Assembly: GCA_029977845.1 (NCBI GenBank)
Contig: JAPOKC010000007.1
Span: 1-64,000, forward strand
Direction: 5' to 3'
DNA: 64,000 nucleotides
From: Mycobacteriaceae bacterium
Lineage (GTDB): Bacteria > Actinomycetota > Actinomycetes > Mycobacteriales > Mycobacteriaceae
The notes under the pieces were generated by a model. That model was not told the origin of the DNA. It saw nothing but the letters and a program-made list of their open reading frames with translations, and ran no database searches. Made by a program: the position numbers and the translations under genes. Positions 8,910 through 18,267 of the stretch are shown here, piece by piece. Within the stretch, counting starts at the first letter, position 1. Each line of letters opens with the position of its first letter.

Positions 8910-9857
8910 GTGCAACGCTGGCGCGGGCAGGACGACATCCCCTCCGACTGGGGGCGCTGTGTGCTGACCATCGGGGTGTTCGACGGTGTCCATCGCGGCC
9001 ACGCCGAACTCATCGCCCGCGCGGTCAAGGCCGGCCGTGCCCGCGGAGTGCCGGTGGTGCTGATGACCTTCGACCCGCACCCGATGGAGGTCGTCTTCCC
9101 GGGCAGCCATCCCGCCCAGCTGACCACCCTGACCCGCCGGGCCGAGCTGGCCGAGGAGATGGGCGTCGACGTCTTCCTGGTGATGCCGTTCACCGCCGAC
9201 TTCATGAAGCTCACGCCGGACCGCTATGTCCACGAACTGCTCGTCGAGCGGCTGCATGTGGTCGAGGTGGTGGTGGGGGAGAACTTCACCTTCGGCAAGA
9301 AGGCCGCCGGCAACGTCGAAACGCTGCGAAAGGCGGGTGATCGTTTCGGTTTCGCCGTCGAGGCCGTCTCCCTGGTGACGGATCATCATCAGAGCGAGAC
9401 CGTCACCTTCTCCTCCACCTACATCCGCTCCTGTGTGGATGCCGGGGACATGGTCGCCGCGACCGAGGCGCTCGGCCGCCCGCACCGGGTGGAGGGCGTG
9501 GTGGTCCGCGGCGAGGGCCGCGGTCGTGGCCTGGGTTACCCCACCGCCAACGTCGCCCCGCCGATGTATTCGGCGATCCCGGCGGACGGCGTGTACGCCG
9601 CCTGGTTCACCGTGCAGTCGGGGGAGCGACGCATGGCGGCGGTGTCCATCGGCACCAACCCGACCTTCTCCGGCCGGACCCGGACCGTGGAGGCCTTCGT
9701 CCTGGACACCGATGCCGACCTGTACGGCCAGCATGTGGCGGTGGACTTCGTGGCCCGGTTGCGCGGCCAGAAGAAGTTCGCCTCGGTCGACGACCTGATC
9801 GCGGCGATGGGCAAGGACACCGAGAAGGCCAGGGCGATTTTGGCGGCCCAGGCTTGA
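8910..9857 (+). CDS. ribF: Bifunctional riboflavin kinase/FAD synthetase
   Basis: The 315-residue protein phosphorylates riboflavin to FMN and adenylates it to FAD. The N-terminal nucleotidyltransferase domain shows GVFDGVHRGHAEL and the flavokinase domain shows GLGYPTANV with GTNPTF. GTG 8910 fits the family start. It follows truB by 15 bp, whereas M. tuberculosis carries several genes between the two, so this region is compact here. Confidence 0.95.
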   Translation: MQRWRGQDDIPSDWGRCVLTIGVFDGVHRGHAELIARAVKAGRARGVPVVLMTFDPHPMEVVFPGSHPAQLTTLTRRAELAEEMGVDVFLVMPFTADFMKLTPDRYVHELLVERLHVVEVVVGENFTFGKKAAGNVETLRKAGDRFGFAVEAVSLVTDHHQSETVTFSSTYIRSCVDAGDMVAATEALGRPHRVEGVVVRGEGRGRGLGYPTANVAPPMYSAIPADGVYAAWFTVQSGERRMAAVSIGTNPTFSGRTRTVEAFVLDTDADLYGQHVAVDFVARLRGQKKFASVDDLIAAMGKDTEKARAILAAQA

Positions 9858-9945
9858 CCCGGTAGTGTCTGACCTGCGTGCGCTGCAGTCCGCGGTGGCC
9901 CACGTTTCGCTCACCTCGCGGCACTGAAACAGATGGAGCTCTCTC

Positions 9946-10215
9946 GTGGCGCTGACTGCCGAGCAGAAGAAGGAAATCCTGGGCCAGTACGGCCTGCACG
10001 ACACCGACACCGGCTCGCCGGAGGCCCAGGTCGCACTGCTGACCAAGCGGATCTCCGACCTGACCGAGCACCTCAAGACCCACAAGCACGACCACCACTC
10101 CCGTCGTGGTCTGCTGCTGCTGGTGGGCCGTCGTCGCCGGCTGCTCAAGTACGTCGCCCAGGTCGACGTCGCGCGCTACCGCTCGCTCATCGAGCGGCTC
10201 GGCCTGCGCCGCTGA
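9946..10215 (+). CDS. rpsO: 30S ribosomal protein S15
   Basis: The 89-residue protein is the usual S15 length and has the typical sequence ([33 protein letters not shown]). It binds the central domain of 16S rRNA early in 30S assembly. GTG 9946 has a GGAG element about 8 nt upstream. The 88-bp gap after ribF probably holds its own promoter. It precedes gpsI, as in most bacteria. Confidence 0.97.
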   Translation: MALTAEQKKEILGQYGLHDTDTGSPEAQVALLTKRISDLTEHLKTHKHDHHSRRGLLLLVGRRRRLLKYVAQVDVARYRSLIERLGLRR

Positions 10216-10222
10216 TCGCGGC

Positions 10223-10246
10223 CGGGGCCGTGTAGGATTGGCCCCG
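10223..10246 (+). other. Stem-loop between rpsO and gpsI
   Basis: CGGGGCC (10223-10229) pairs with GGCCCCG (10240-10246), a 7-bp stem with a 10-nt loop and no T-tract after it. It could be a processing or attenuation site between rpsO and gpsI, as in other bacteria. The loop also contains TAGGAT, a possible -10 for gpsI. Both readings are inference. Confidence 0.4.
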
Positions 10247-10433
10247 TTACGGGCCGCGCCGCGGCTTGTGACCTGCGTCTCCCCAGCGAGAACTCGTCCC
10301 GATCGGGCGGTCATCGGTAGTGGCTGCCGGGAGGACTTCCACCCGGCAGCTTCGATCGACGGCCGAGCCAATCGTCGAGTTTCACTGGTGGCGCTAAATC
10401 AACAGTGAATCCAGAAAGGCTGTACGGACGCTC

Positions 10434-12662
10434 ATGTCTGTCGCTGAAATCGACGAAGGTGTCTTCGAAGCCACCGCCACCATCGACAACGGGAGCTTCG
10501 GCACCCGCACCGTCCGGTTCGAGACCGGCCGGCTGGCCCAGCAGGCCGCCGGCGCCGTGGTCGCCTACCTCGACGACGAAACCATGCTGCTGTCGGCGAC
10601 CACCGCCAGCAAGGCTCCCAAGGAGCATTTCGACTTCTTCCCGCTCACCATCGACGTCGAGGAGCGGATGTACGCGGCCGGGCGCATCCCCGGCTCGTTC
10701 TTCCGGCGTGAGGGCCGGCCGTCCACCGACGCCATCCTGACCTGCCGGCTGATCGACCGTCCGCTGCGCCCGACCTTCGTCTCGGGCCTGCGCAACGAGA
10801 TCCAGGTGGTCGTCACGGTGCTGAGCCTGGACCCCAAGGATCTCTACGACGTGCTGGCGATCAACGCCGCGTCGGCCTCCACCCAGATCGCCGGCCTGCC
10901 GTTCTCCGGCCCGGTCGGCGGTGTGCGCGTGGCCCTCATCAAAGGGCAGTGGGTGGCCTTCCCGACCGTCGAGCAGCTCGAGGAGGCCGTGTTCGACATG
11001 GTCGTCGCCGGCCGCAAGGCGGGCAATGATGTGGCCATCATGATGGTCGAGGCCGAGGCCACCGACAATGTCATCGAACTGGTCGCCGGCGGCGCGCAGG
11101 CGCCGACCGAGGCCGTTGTGGCCGAGGGTCTGGAGGCGGCCAAGCCGTTCATCGCGGCCCTCTGCGACGCCCAGCGCGCGCTGGCCGAGAAGGCCGCCAA
11201 GCCGGTCGCCGACTACCCGCTGTTCCCGGACTACGCCGACGATGTCTACGCGGCGGTCGCCGGGGCGGCCACCGAGGATCTGTCCAAGGCGCTGACCATC
11301 GCCGGCAAGCAGGAGCGCGACGAGCGCACCGACGAGATCAAGGCCGAGGTTCTCGGCAAGCTCATCGAGGGCTTCGAGGGCCGCGAGAAGGAGATCGGCG
11401 CGGCCTACCGCTCGCTGACCAAGAAGCTCGTCCGCCAGCGCATCCTGACCGACCACTTCCGCATCGACGGCCGCGGTATCACCGACATCCGTGCGCTGAG
11501 CGCCGAGGTCGCCGTGATCCCGCGGGCGCACGGCAGCGCGCTGTTCGAGCGTGGCGAGACCCAGATCATGGGAGTCACCACCTTGGACATGGTCAAGATG
11601 GCCCAGCAGATCGACTCGCTCGGTCCGGAGAAGTCCAAGCGCTACATGCACCACTACAACTTCCCGCCGTATTCGACCGGTGAGACCGGCCGCGTCGGTT
11701 CGCCCAAGCGCCGCGAGATCGGCCACGGTGCGCTGGCCGAGCGTGCGCTGATGCCGGTGCTACCCAGCGTCGAGGAGTTCCCGTACGCCATCCGTCAGGT
11801 GTCAGAAGCGCTGGGCTCCAACGGTTCCACCTCGATGGGTTCGGTGTGTGCCTCGACCCTGTCGCTGCTGAACGCCGGTGTGCCGCTCAAGGCCCCGGTC
11901 GCCGGCATCGCGATGGGCCTGGTCTCCGATGAGATCGACGGCGAGACCCGCTACGTCGCGCTGACCGACATCCTCGGTGCGGAGGACGCCTTCGGCGATA
12001 TGGACTTCAAGGTCGCCGGCACCAAGGAGTTCGTCACCGCGCTGCAGTTGGACACCAAGCTGGACGGCATCCCCTCGCAGGTTCTGGCCGGCGCGTTGTC
12101 CCAGGCGAAGGACGCCCGGATGACCATCCTCGAGGTGATGGCCGAGGCGATCGACGCCCCCGACGAGATGAGCCCGTACGCCCCGCGCGTGACGGCCATC
12201 AAGATCCCGGTCGACAAGATCGGCGAGGTCATCGGACCCAAGGGCAAGATGATCAACGCGATCACCGAGGAGACCGGCGCGTCGATCTCGATCGAGGACG
12301 ACGGCACGGTGTTCGTCGGCGCGACCGACGGTCCGTCCGCGCAGGCTGCGATCGACCGGATCAACGCGATAGCCAACCCGCAGCTGCCCAAGGTCGGCGA
12401 GCGGTTCCTCGGAACCGTCGTCAAGACCACCGACTTCGGCGCCTTCGTCTCGCTGCTTCCCGGCCGCGACGGCCTGGTGCACATCTCGAAGCTGGGCAGG
12501 GGCAAGCGGGTCGGCAAGGTCGAGGATGTCTGCAAGGTCGGTGACAAGCTCCGGGTGGAGATCGCCGATATCGACAACCGCGGCAAGATCTCGCTGGTTC
12601 CCGTCGACGACGACGGGGCCGGGGAGGCCGCACCGGCTGATGCCGCGACCGCAGACGCCTGA
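10434..12662 (+). CDS. gpsI: Polyribonucleotide nucleotidyltransferase (PNPase)
   Basis: The 742-residue 3'-5' phosphorolytic exonuclease has two RNase PH-like halves, a KH domain ([19 protein letters not shown]) and a C-terminal S1 domain ([18 protein letters not shown]). It degrades mRNA and probably works with the RNase J encoded at 27.0 kb. ATG 10434 has a GAAAGG about 12 nt upstream. The 218-bp leader from rpsO holds a hairpin and room for a promoter. Its 3' end overlaps pepR by 23 bp. Confidence 0.97.
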   Translation: MSVAEIDEGVFEATATIDNGSFGTRTVRFETGRLAQQAAGAVVAYLDDETMLLSATTASKAPKEHFDFFPLTIDVEERMYAAGRIPGSFFRREGRPSTDAILTCRLIDRPLRPTFVSGLRNEIQVVVTVLSLDPKDLYDVLAINAASASTQIAGLPFSGPVGGVRVALIKGQWVAFPTVEQLEEAVFDMVVAGRKAGNDVAIMMVEAEATDNVIELVAGGAQAPTEAVVAEGLEAAKPFIAALCDAQRALAEKAAKPVADYPLFPDYADDVYAAVAGAATEDLSKALTIAGKQERDERTDEIKAEVLGKLIEGFEGREKEIGAAYRSLTKKLVRQRILTDHFRIDGRGITDIRALSAEVAVIPRAHGSALFERGETQIMGVTTLDMVKMAQQIDSLGPEKSKRYMHHYNFPPYSTGETGRVGSPKRREIGHGALAERALMPVLPSVEEFPYAIRQVSEALGSNGSTSMGSVCASTLSLLNAGVPLKAPVAGIAMGLVSDEIDGETRYVALTDILGAEDAFGDMDFKVAGTKEFVTALQLDTKLDGIPSQVLAGALSQAKDARMTILEVMAEAIDAPDEMSPYAPRVTAIKIPVDKIGEVIGPKGKMINAITEETGASISIEDDGTVFVGATDGPSAQAAIDRINAIANPQLPKVGERFLGTVVKTTDFGAFVSLLPGRDGLVHISKLGRGKRVGKVEDVCKVGDKLRVEIADIDNRGKISLVPVDDDGAGEAAPADAATADA

Positions 12663-13953
12663 CGAACTCCGCTCGGCCGTCCGGCGCACAGTGCTGCCGG
12701 GCGGCCTGCGGATCGTCACCGAGCACGTCCCATCGGTTCGCTCGGCCTCGGTCGGGGTGTGGGTCAACGTCGGTTCCCGCGACGAGGGTCCGACCGTCGC
12801 CGGCGCCGCGCACTTCCTGGAACACCTGCTGTTCAAGGCGACTCCCACCCGCACCTCGGTGGAGATCGCCCAGGCGGTGGACGCCGTGGGCGGCGAGTTG
12901 AACGCCTTCACCTCGCGTGAGCACACCTGCTACTACGCGCACGTCCTCGACGAGGACCTGGACATGGCGGTCGACCTGGTGGCCGATGTCGTGCTCAACG
13001 GGGTCTGTGCGCACGATGACGTGGAACTCGAGCGCGACGTCGTGCTCGAGGAGATCGCGATGCGTGACGACGACCCGGAGGACACCCTCGGGGACGTGTT
13101 CCTGTCTGCGATGTTCGGCGACCATCCGGTCGGGCGTCCGGTGATCGGCAGTGTCGAGTCGGTGTCGGGGATGACTCGAAATCAGTTGCACTCCTTCCAT
13201 ATCCGGCGCTACACGCCGGAACGAATGGTGCTCGCGGTGGCGGGCAACATCGAGCATGACGAGGTCGTGGCACTGGCGCGTAAACACTTCAGCGGGCGGC
13301 TGGTCAAGGGCCGCGAACCGCAACCGCCGCGCAAGGGTAGCGGCCGCCCGGCCGGGCAGCCGGATCTGATGCTGATCAACCGCGACTCCGAGCAGACCCA
13401 CATGAGCCTCGGCGTGCGGATCCCCGGCCGGCACTGGGAGCACCGGTGGGCGCTGTCGGTGCTCAATATGGCGCTCGGCGGCGGCTTGAGTTCCCGATTG
13501 TTCCAGCAGATCCGGGAGACCCGCGGTCTGGCCTACTCGGTGTACTCCGCCATCGACGCCTTCTCGGACAGCGGGGCCTTCTCCGTCTATGCCGGGTGTC
13601 TGCCGGAGCGTTTCGACGAAGTGGTCAGGCTGACCCGCGACATAGTCGAGACCGTGGCCCGCGACGGCATCACCGAGGATGAGTGCCGGATCGCCAAAGG
13701 TTCGCTGCGCGGTGGACTGGTTCTGGGACTTGAGGATTCGGCATCGCGGATGAACCGCATCGGTCGCAGCGAACTGAACTACGGGGAGTACCGCAGCATC
13801 TCCGACACCCTGCGCAAGATCGAGGCGGTCACCCTCGATGAGGTGAACGCGGTGGCGCGCAGGGTGCTGCGCGGCGCGTTCGGCGCTGCGGTGCTCGGCC
13901 CGTACCGGACCAAGCGCACTCTGCCGCGAGAACTCCGGGCGCTGTCACACTGA
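12640..13953 (+). CDS. pepR: M16 family zinc metalloprotease
   Basis: The 437-residue processing-peptidase-like protein carries the inverted zinc motif HFLEH with the downstream Glu region ([13 protein letters not shown]). It is the mycobacterial PepR, fixed downstream of gpsI. ATG 12640 gives the family N-terminus ([17 protein letters not shown]) and overlaps gpsI by 23 bp. The physiological substrate is not known. Its end overlaps the convergent secreted-protein gene by 9 bp. Confidence 0.93.
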   Translation: MPRPQTPDELRSAVRRTVLPGGLRIVTEHVPSVRSASVGVWVNVGSRDEGPTVAGAAHFLEHLLFKATPTRTSVEIAQAVDAVGGELNAFTSREHTCYYAHVLDEDLDMAVDLVADVVLNGVCAHDDVELERDVVLEEIAMRDDDPEDTLGDVFLSAMFGDHPVGRPVIGSVESVSGMTRNQLHSFHIRRYTPERMVLAVAGNIEHDEVVALARKHFSGRLVKGREPQPPRKGSGRPAGQPDLMLINRDSEQTHMSLGVRIPGRHWEHRWALSVLNMALGGGLSSRLFQQIRETRGLAYSVYSAIDAFSDSGAFSVYAGCLPERFDEVVRLTRDIVETVARDGITEDECRIAKGSLRGGLVLGLEDSASRMNRIGRSELNYGEYRSISDTLRKIEAVTLDEVNAVARRVLRGAFGAAVLGPYRTKRTLPRELRALSH

Positions 13954-16542
13954 TTGCGCGCGGGTGCCGAGGGTCTCGTACACGGCTCCGATGGTGTCCC
14001 GGGTGAACGAGGAGCCCGCGGGCCAGAATTCCCGGAACCAGTCGGTGGTCACCAGATTCACCGAGTCCTTGAAGTTGACCCGAACCCACTGCTGGACGGG
14101 TCCGTGCACGTTCCACATGAATTCCTCGTTGGACCGCGGCCCGATGGTCGCGATGCCGGTGGCGACGCTGGTGGTGTTGGGTGTGGGCTCGCCGAACATT
14201 CCCCAGATGGCCGCCGGCGGTCGACTCGCCAGATTCTCCTCGTTGGCGCCCAGCGGCATCTGAACGGACTGGTAATCCGGCCACGGCCGGTACAGGGTGG
14301 CGTCGGGCCACAAGTTCTCGTCGGCGGCCACCGCCGCCGCGTTGTTGTAGACGACGATCACGTTCTTGTCGATGTTCCAGAGTTCGCCGAGCGTCGCCGA
14401 GGTCCCGACCGATCGGGGAACCATACGCGGCCCGAATGCCGATTCCATCTCGGCGATGAACTGGGCGTGGGTCTCGGCGGTGAAGTTCTTGATGCCCTGG
14501 ACGTAGACGACGAGAACTTCCCTGGGGTGGGCGGTCGCGAAGGCCGCGATATCGTCGACAACCGTGCCGGCCAGTGGCCCGCGCAGACCGTGCTCGATGT
14601 AGATCTGGCCGTCGGGCTCGTTGGACAGGCGCAGGTCGACATACCGGATCCCGTTGGAGAACTGGTCGTAGATGTTGTCGGCCTGGGTCCTGCCCCACGC
14701 CGCGGCGATCGGTTTGACGATCAGGTTCTGCAGGAACCCAGGAAGTTCGGTGAGGAACCCGAAGTCGTCCTTGCCGGTCAGGGCCCATTCCGAGGCGGCG
14801 GTGATCCCGTAACTGCCCGAATCGTGCGTACCCGGAATCGGCAGCCGGGTCAGGGGCAGATCGGCCAGGGCCGGCAGGTCCGCCATCCAGTTCGCCGGGT
14901 CGACGGTCATCGGTCCGATCGCGTCGGCGTTGTAGCCGAAGGTCACCGACACCGGCCGATGAGCGGACAGATCCTGTCCAGCCGAGTTGAGGAAGTTCAG
15001 GCCCTCGTTGGTATAGGTCAAGGCCTGCAGTTGAATCGGGCTGGTCGCGGGGTCGGCGAGGACCAGGGGAGCCGCATCGCGGTAGAAGATCTTGTCCGGC
15101 TGTTCGCAGCCGTCCGCGTACGCGCAGCGCGAGGCATCGGTCGGGGTGATGCCGCCGTACTCCACCTCGACCCAGGCGTCGGTCAGACCGTTGGCGGTCG
15201 CGAAAGCGGTGAGTGTCTGGCCGGGGTCGGAGTACCACTGGCCGAAATCACCGGTCACGATGACCGCCCGTCCGATCGAGTTCTGCTGGATGAATGCCGA
15301 CAACTGTTCGATTTCGGCGCCGGCCAGCGACCCGGCGGCGGCGTCGACGTTGTAGACGTCCACCGAAGAGCCACCCGGGATGTGCTGTCTCGAGTAGGTG
15401 AAACCACCCGGATTCAGCAGGTCGGGGCGGGTGGTCCAGGACTGCCGGTCCAGGCTCTCGATGTAGTAGGCCGACAACGAGTTCAGGCCGTCGGAGAAGG
15501 GCGCCCCGACTGGCCACGCCCAGGTCGGAACCGGCGGAGCGGTCTGGTCGGGGAACTGCGCGGCAGCGATCAGGAAGGGGTGGTAGCCGATGTCCTCCTG
15601 CACGTTGACGACGTCGAAACCGTTGATCCGCGAACCGATTTCGACCGTGCTGGTGATCCGGGGATAGACCGCCCCGGACAGGGGAAAGGGCATACCGGAG
15701 ATGTCATAGCTCAGGACGCTGAAGGTGCCGATGATGTCGGCGGCGGTGACGTTGTTGAACACCGTCACCGTCTCCGTCACACGGTGCCCGCCGGCCAGGC
15801 TGGTGTCGGCGATGCCGAAGGCCGCGTTGAGCAGATCGTTCCAAGCGTGGAAATGCAGCGTGGTGGCATCGCTGGCGACGAATGAGAAGGTGTCTGTTCC
15901 GGCGAAGTCCGCATCGGGTGTATAGGTGAACGTACGGGTGGTGTTGTCCACGGCGACGGTTCCGTACTCGGGCCCGCCCGGCATACCTTTGTCCGGTACC
16001 GAGTACAACAATGCGTTGCCGTCTGGATCATAGGCGGTGAACGGGATTGCGGCACTGCGGATCCCGGCGCCGAGGTTGAGCTCGACCTGCATCGGAGTGG
16101 CGACCGGAGTGCGGTGCCAGAAGAACTGCTTCAGTGGCTGGGGCAGGATACTCCCGCTCCACCACGGGTAGAGATTGGCGAAGGTCTCCACCCATATCTT
16201 CGTGCCGGCGACGAAGTCGGTGATCGGGTTGGCGGCTGGGGCGGTGACCGTGGAACTGCGCCGCATGAGCAGCAGTGTCCCGGAGACGTAATCGCGGACC
16301 GGTTGCGCGGGTCGACCCGGAGGGCGGAGTGCGGTCCCACGTATCGGGGAGTTCGCCACCCTCGGCGCCCGGCGCCCGGCGGGGGACGCGGGGCCCTTGG
16401 AGGGGGCTCGGGATGATGAAACCCCGGGGTTGTCGCCGCCGTTGTCCTCGGCCTCTGCGGTTCCGGCCTGCGGTCCGGCCAGGGACAATCCCAGCGCGAA
16501 GGCCGCGGCGCCGATCCGCAGACCGTTCTTGCTTAGTCCCAC
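13945..16542 (-). CDS. Secreted EEP-like plus PI-PLC-like multidomain protein
   Basis: The 865-residue protein has a signal peptide (about 1-31, ending GTAEA) and then a low-complexity linker with a PITDFV...RTPVATP segment, a style seen in other mycobacterial exported proteins. A cadherin/Ig-like module comes next (about 165-225, YDPDGNALLYSVP and ADFAGTDTFSFVA). An EEP (DNase I/sphingomyelinase-like) domain spans about 272-537, with VQED near E316, TGDF near D432, DKIFY near 484 and SAHRPV near H528. A PI-PLC X-like domain follows from about 560, with GTHDSG (H573) and EHGLRG (H651). The EEP motifs look partly degenerate (GDFG for GDFN). It may act on phospholipids outside the cell. This slot is not filled by such a gene in M. 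tuberculosis. Confidence 0.78.
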   Translation of the reverse strand: MGLSKNGLRIGAAAFALGLSLAGPQAGTAEAEDNGGDNPGVSSSRAPSKGPASPAGRRAPRVANSPIRGTALRPPGRPAQPVRDYVSGTLLLMRRSSTVTAPAANPITDFVAGTKIWVETFANLYPWWSGSILPQPLKQFFWHRTPVATPMQVELNLGAGIRSAAIPFTAYDPDGNALLYSVPDKGMPGGPEYGTVAVDNTTRTFTYTPDADFAGTDTFSFVASDATTLHFHAWNDLLNAAFGIADTSLAGGHRVTETVTVFNNVTAADIIGTFSVLSYDISGMPFPLSGAVYPRITSTVEIGSRINGFDVVNVQEDIGYHPFLIAAAQFPDQTAPPVPTWAWPVGAPFSDGLNSLSAYYIESLDRQSWTTRPDLLNPGGFTYSRQHIPGGSSVDVYNVDAAAGSLAGAEIEQLSAFIQQNSIGRAVIVTGDFGQWYSDPGQTLTAFATANGLTDAWVEVEYGGITPTDASRCAYADGCEQPDKIFYRDAAPLVLADPATSPIQLQALTYTNEGLNFLNSAGQDLSAHRPVSVTFGYNADAIGPMTVDPANWMADLPALADLPLTRLPIPGTHDSGSYGITAASEWALTGKDDFGFLTELPGFLQNLIVKPIAAAWGRTQADNIYDQFSNGIRYVDLRLSNEPDGQIYIEHGLRGPLAGTVVDDIAAFATAHPREVLVVYVQGIKNFTAETHAQFIAEMESAFGPRMVPRSVGTSATLGELWNIDKNVIVVYNNAAAVAADENLWPDATLYRPWPDYQSVQMPLGANEENLASRPPAAIWGMFGEPTPNTTSVATGIATIGPRSNEEFMWNVHGPVQQWVRVNFKDSVNLVTTDWFREFWPAGSSFTRDTIGAVYETLGTRAQSV

Positions 16543-16602
16543 GGGCGAAACGTACTCACTGAGTCCGCTCCGGCATGCCGAATCGCGGGATGTGATCCGC
16601 CG

Positions 16603-17718
16603 TCAGGCCAGTAGTCCGGCCGGGTCGGTGTAACGCAGATCGAGATCCTTGGCGACCTCGGCGTTGAGCAGCTTGCCCTCATGTGTGGAGAGGCCCTTGG
16701 CCAACGCCGGATCGGAGAAGCAGGCGCCCTTCCAGCCCTTGTCGGCCAGCTTGAGCACGTACGGCATGGTGGCGTTGGTCAGCGCGAACGTCGACGTGCG
16801 CGGCACCGCACCCGGCATGTTGGCCACGCAATAGAACACCGCGTCGTGAACCTTGAAGGTCGGGTCGTCGTGGGTGGTGGGCCGGGAGTCCTCGAAGCAG
16901 CCACCCTGGTCGATGGCGATGTCGACCAGCACCGCGCCCGGTTTCATCTGTGCCACAGTCGCATTGGTCACAAGCTTCGGAGCCTTGGCGCCGGGCACGA
17001 GTACCGCGCCGATCACCAGGTCTGCCTGTTTGACCGCGTTCTCCAGATCCAGCCGCGCCGAGTAGCGGGTCTCGATCGCGCCGCCGTATTCGGCGTCGAT
17101 CTTGCGCAAGGTGTTGACGTTGAGGTCGAACACCGTGACGTGGGCGCCCATACCCCAGGCGACGGCGGCGGCGTTATCGCCTGCCATTCCACCGCCGATG
17201 ACGATGACGGTGGCGGGAGCGACACCGGGGACGCCGCCCATCAGAACGCCGCGTCCGCCCTGGGTGCGCATCAGGTGGTAGGCGCCGACGTGGGCGGAGA
17301 GTCGGCCGGCGACCTCGCTCATCGGCGCCAGCAGGGGCAGCGCTCCATCGGCGGTCTGCACGGTCTCGTAGGCGATCGAGGTGGTGCCGGAGGCGAGCAG
17401 GGCGTCGGTGCACGGTTTGGAGGCCGCCAGGTGCAGATAGGTGAACAGCACCTGGCCCTTGCGCATCCGGCTGTACTCGGGCTCGATCGGTTCCTTGACC
17501 TTGAGCAGCAGGTCGGCCTCGGCCCAGACCTCGTCGGCGGTGTCAGCCATCCGGGCCCCGGCTGCGATGAAGTCGGGGTCGTGGATCGCCGACCCCTCGC
17601 CGGCGCCCTTCTGGATCAGCACCTCGTGGCCGCGGTGCACGAGCTCGGCGACCCCGGACGGGGTGATGGCCACGCGGTACTCGTTGTTCTTGATCTCGGT
17701 GGGGACGCCGACGCGCAC
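16603..17718 (-). CDS. ald: L-alanine dehydrogenase
   Basis: The 371-residue enzyme interconverts L-alanine and pyruvate plus ammonia with NAD; in mycobacteria it supports alanine use and redox balance under low oxygen. The N-terminus is [20 protein letters not shown]. The active-site lysine lies in [12 protein letters not shown] and the histidine in FTYLHLA. The NAD fold shows [18 protein letters not shown] 17718 is the start. It is divergent from an Lrp-type regulator, the usual ald/aldR pair. Confidence 0.96.
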   Translation of the reverse strand: MRVGVPTEIKNNEYRVAITPSGVAELVHRGHEVLIQKGAGEGSAIHDPDFIAAGARMADTADEVWAEADLLLKVKEPIEPEYSRMRKGQVLFTYLHLAASKPCTDALLASGTTSIAYETVQTADGALPLLAPMSEVAGRLSAHVGAYHLMRTQGGRGVLMGGVPGVAPATVIVIGGGMAGDNAAAVAWGMGAHVTVFDLNVNTLRKIDAEYGGAIETRYSARLDLENAVKQADLVIGAVLVPGAKAPKLVTNATVAQMKPGAVLVDIAIDQGGCFEDSRPTTHDDPTFKVHDAVFYCVANMPGAVPRTSTFALTNATMPYVLKLADKGWKGACFSDPALAKGLSTHEGKLLNAEVAKDLDLRYTDPAGLLA

Positions 17719-17789
17719 TGATGCTCCTAGCTAGGGGAAGTCACTTGTCGCCAATTGTGAAGAAGTTTCGGATCAAGGGCACCCGGTTC
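17719..17789. promoter_or_regulatory. Divergent ald/aldR control region
   Basis: The 71-bp gap between the two divergent genes is AT-richer than its surroundings. It has a loose inverted pattern around CACTTGTCGCCAATTGTG (about 17742-17759). An AldR-type regulator would be expected to bind here, as known for mycobacterial ald. The exact site is inference. Confidence 0.45.
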
Positions 17790-18267
17790 GTGAAAACCGA
17801 AGGATGTTCGGGCCGCCGCACTCGACGACGTCGACCGCCGCATCCTCACCCTTCTGCACAACGATGCCCGCATGCCCAACAGCGCACTGGCCGAAGCGGT
17901 CGGCATCGCGCCGTCCACCTGCCACGGTCGGGTGCGCCGCCTCCAGGACGTCGGCGTCATCCGCGGTTTCCACGCCGATATCGATCCGGCCGCCATCGGA
18001 CTGCCGTTGCAGGCGATGATCTCGGTGACCCTGCAGGCCGGCGCGCGCGGCAGGATCCGCACCTTCGTCCAGCACATTCGGCAGCGCCCGCAGGTGATCG
18101 ATGTGTATTTCCTGGCCGGCGCCGACGACTTCATCATCCATGTGGCCGCCCGCGACACCGACGACCTGCGGTCGTTCGTGCTGGACAACCTCAACTCCGA
18201 CGCCGATGTGGCCGGAACTCAGACCTCGCTGATCTTCGAGCATCTGCGCGGGGCATCTCCGCTTTAG
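17790..18267 (+). CDS. aldR: Lrp/AsnC family regulator AldR, apparent 1-nt frameshift near the start
   Basis: The product has an Lrp-type helix-turn-helix (LDDVDRRILTLLHNDAR, then NSALAEAVGIAPSTCHGRV) and a C-terminal RAM ligand domain (VIDVYFLAGADDFIIHV). Such regulators sense alanine and control ald. The first helix lies upstream of the only in-frame ATG (17872), and that frame runs back to a TGA at 17791 with no ATG, GTG or TTG. GTG at 17790 begins GTG AAA A CCG AAG GAT; with one A fewer in the AAAA run (17793-17796) it reads straight into the conserved protein. This is either a sequence error, a real mutation, or a very unusual start. The 3' end overlaps the opposite HNH gene by 77 bp. 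Confidence 0.82.

Noticed and set aside
7626-10148. An 840-residue minus-strand frame across pptT, truB, ribF and rpsO
   Set aside because: It spans four well-recognised genes on the other strand and shows only low-complexity Arg/Gly/His composition.
13954-15885. A 643-residue plus-strand frame opposite the EEP/PI-PLC gene
   Set aside because: It is a shadow frame of a GC-rich gene: the sequence is dominated by Gly/Arg/Val/Asp without domains, while the minus strand has a signal peptide and catalytic motifs.
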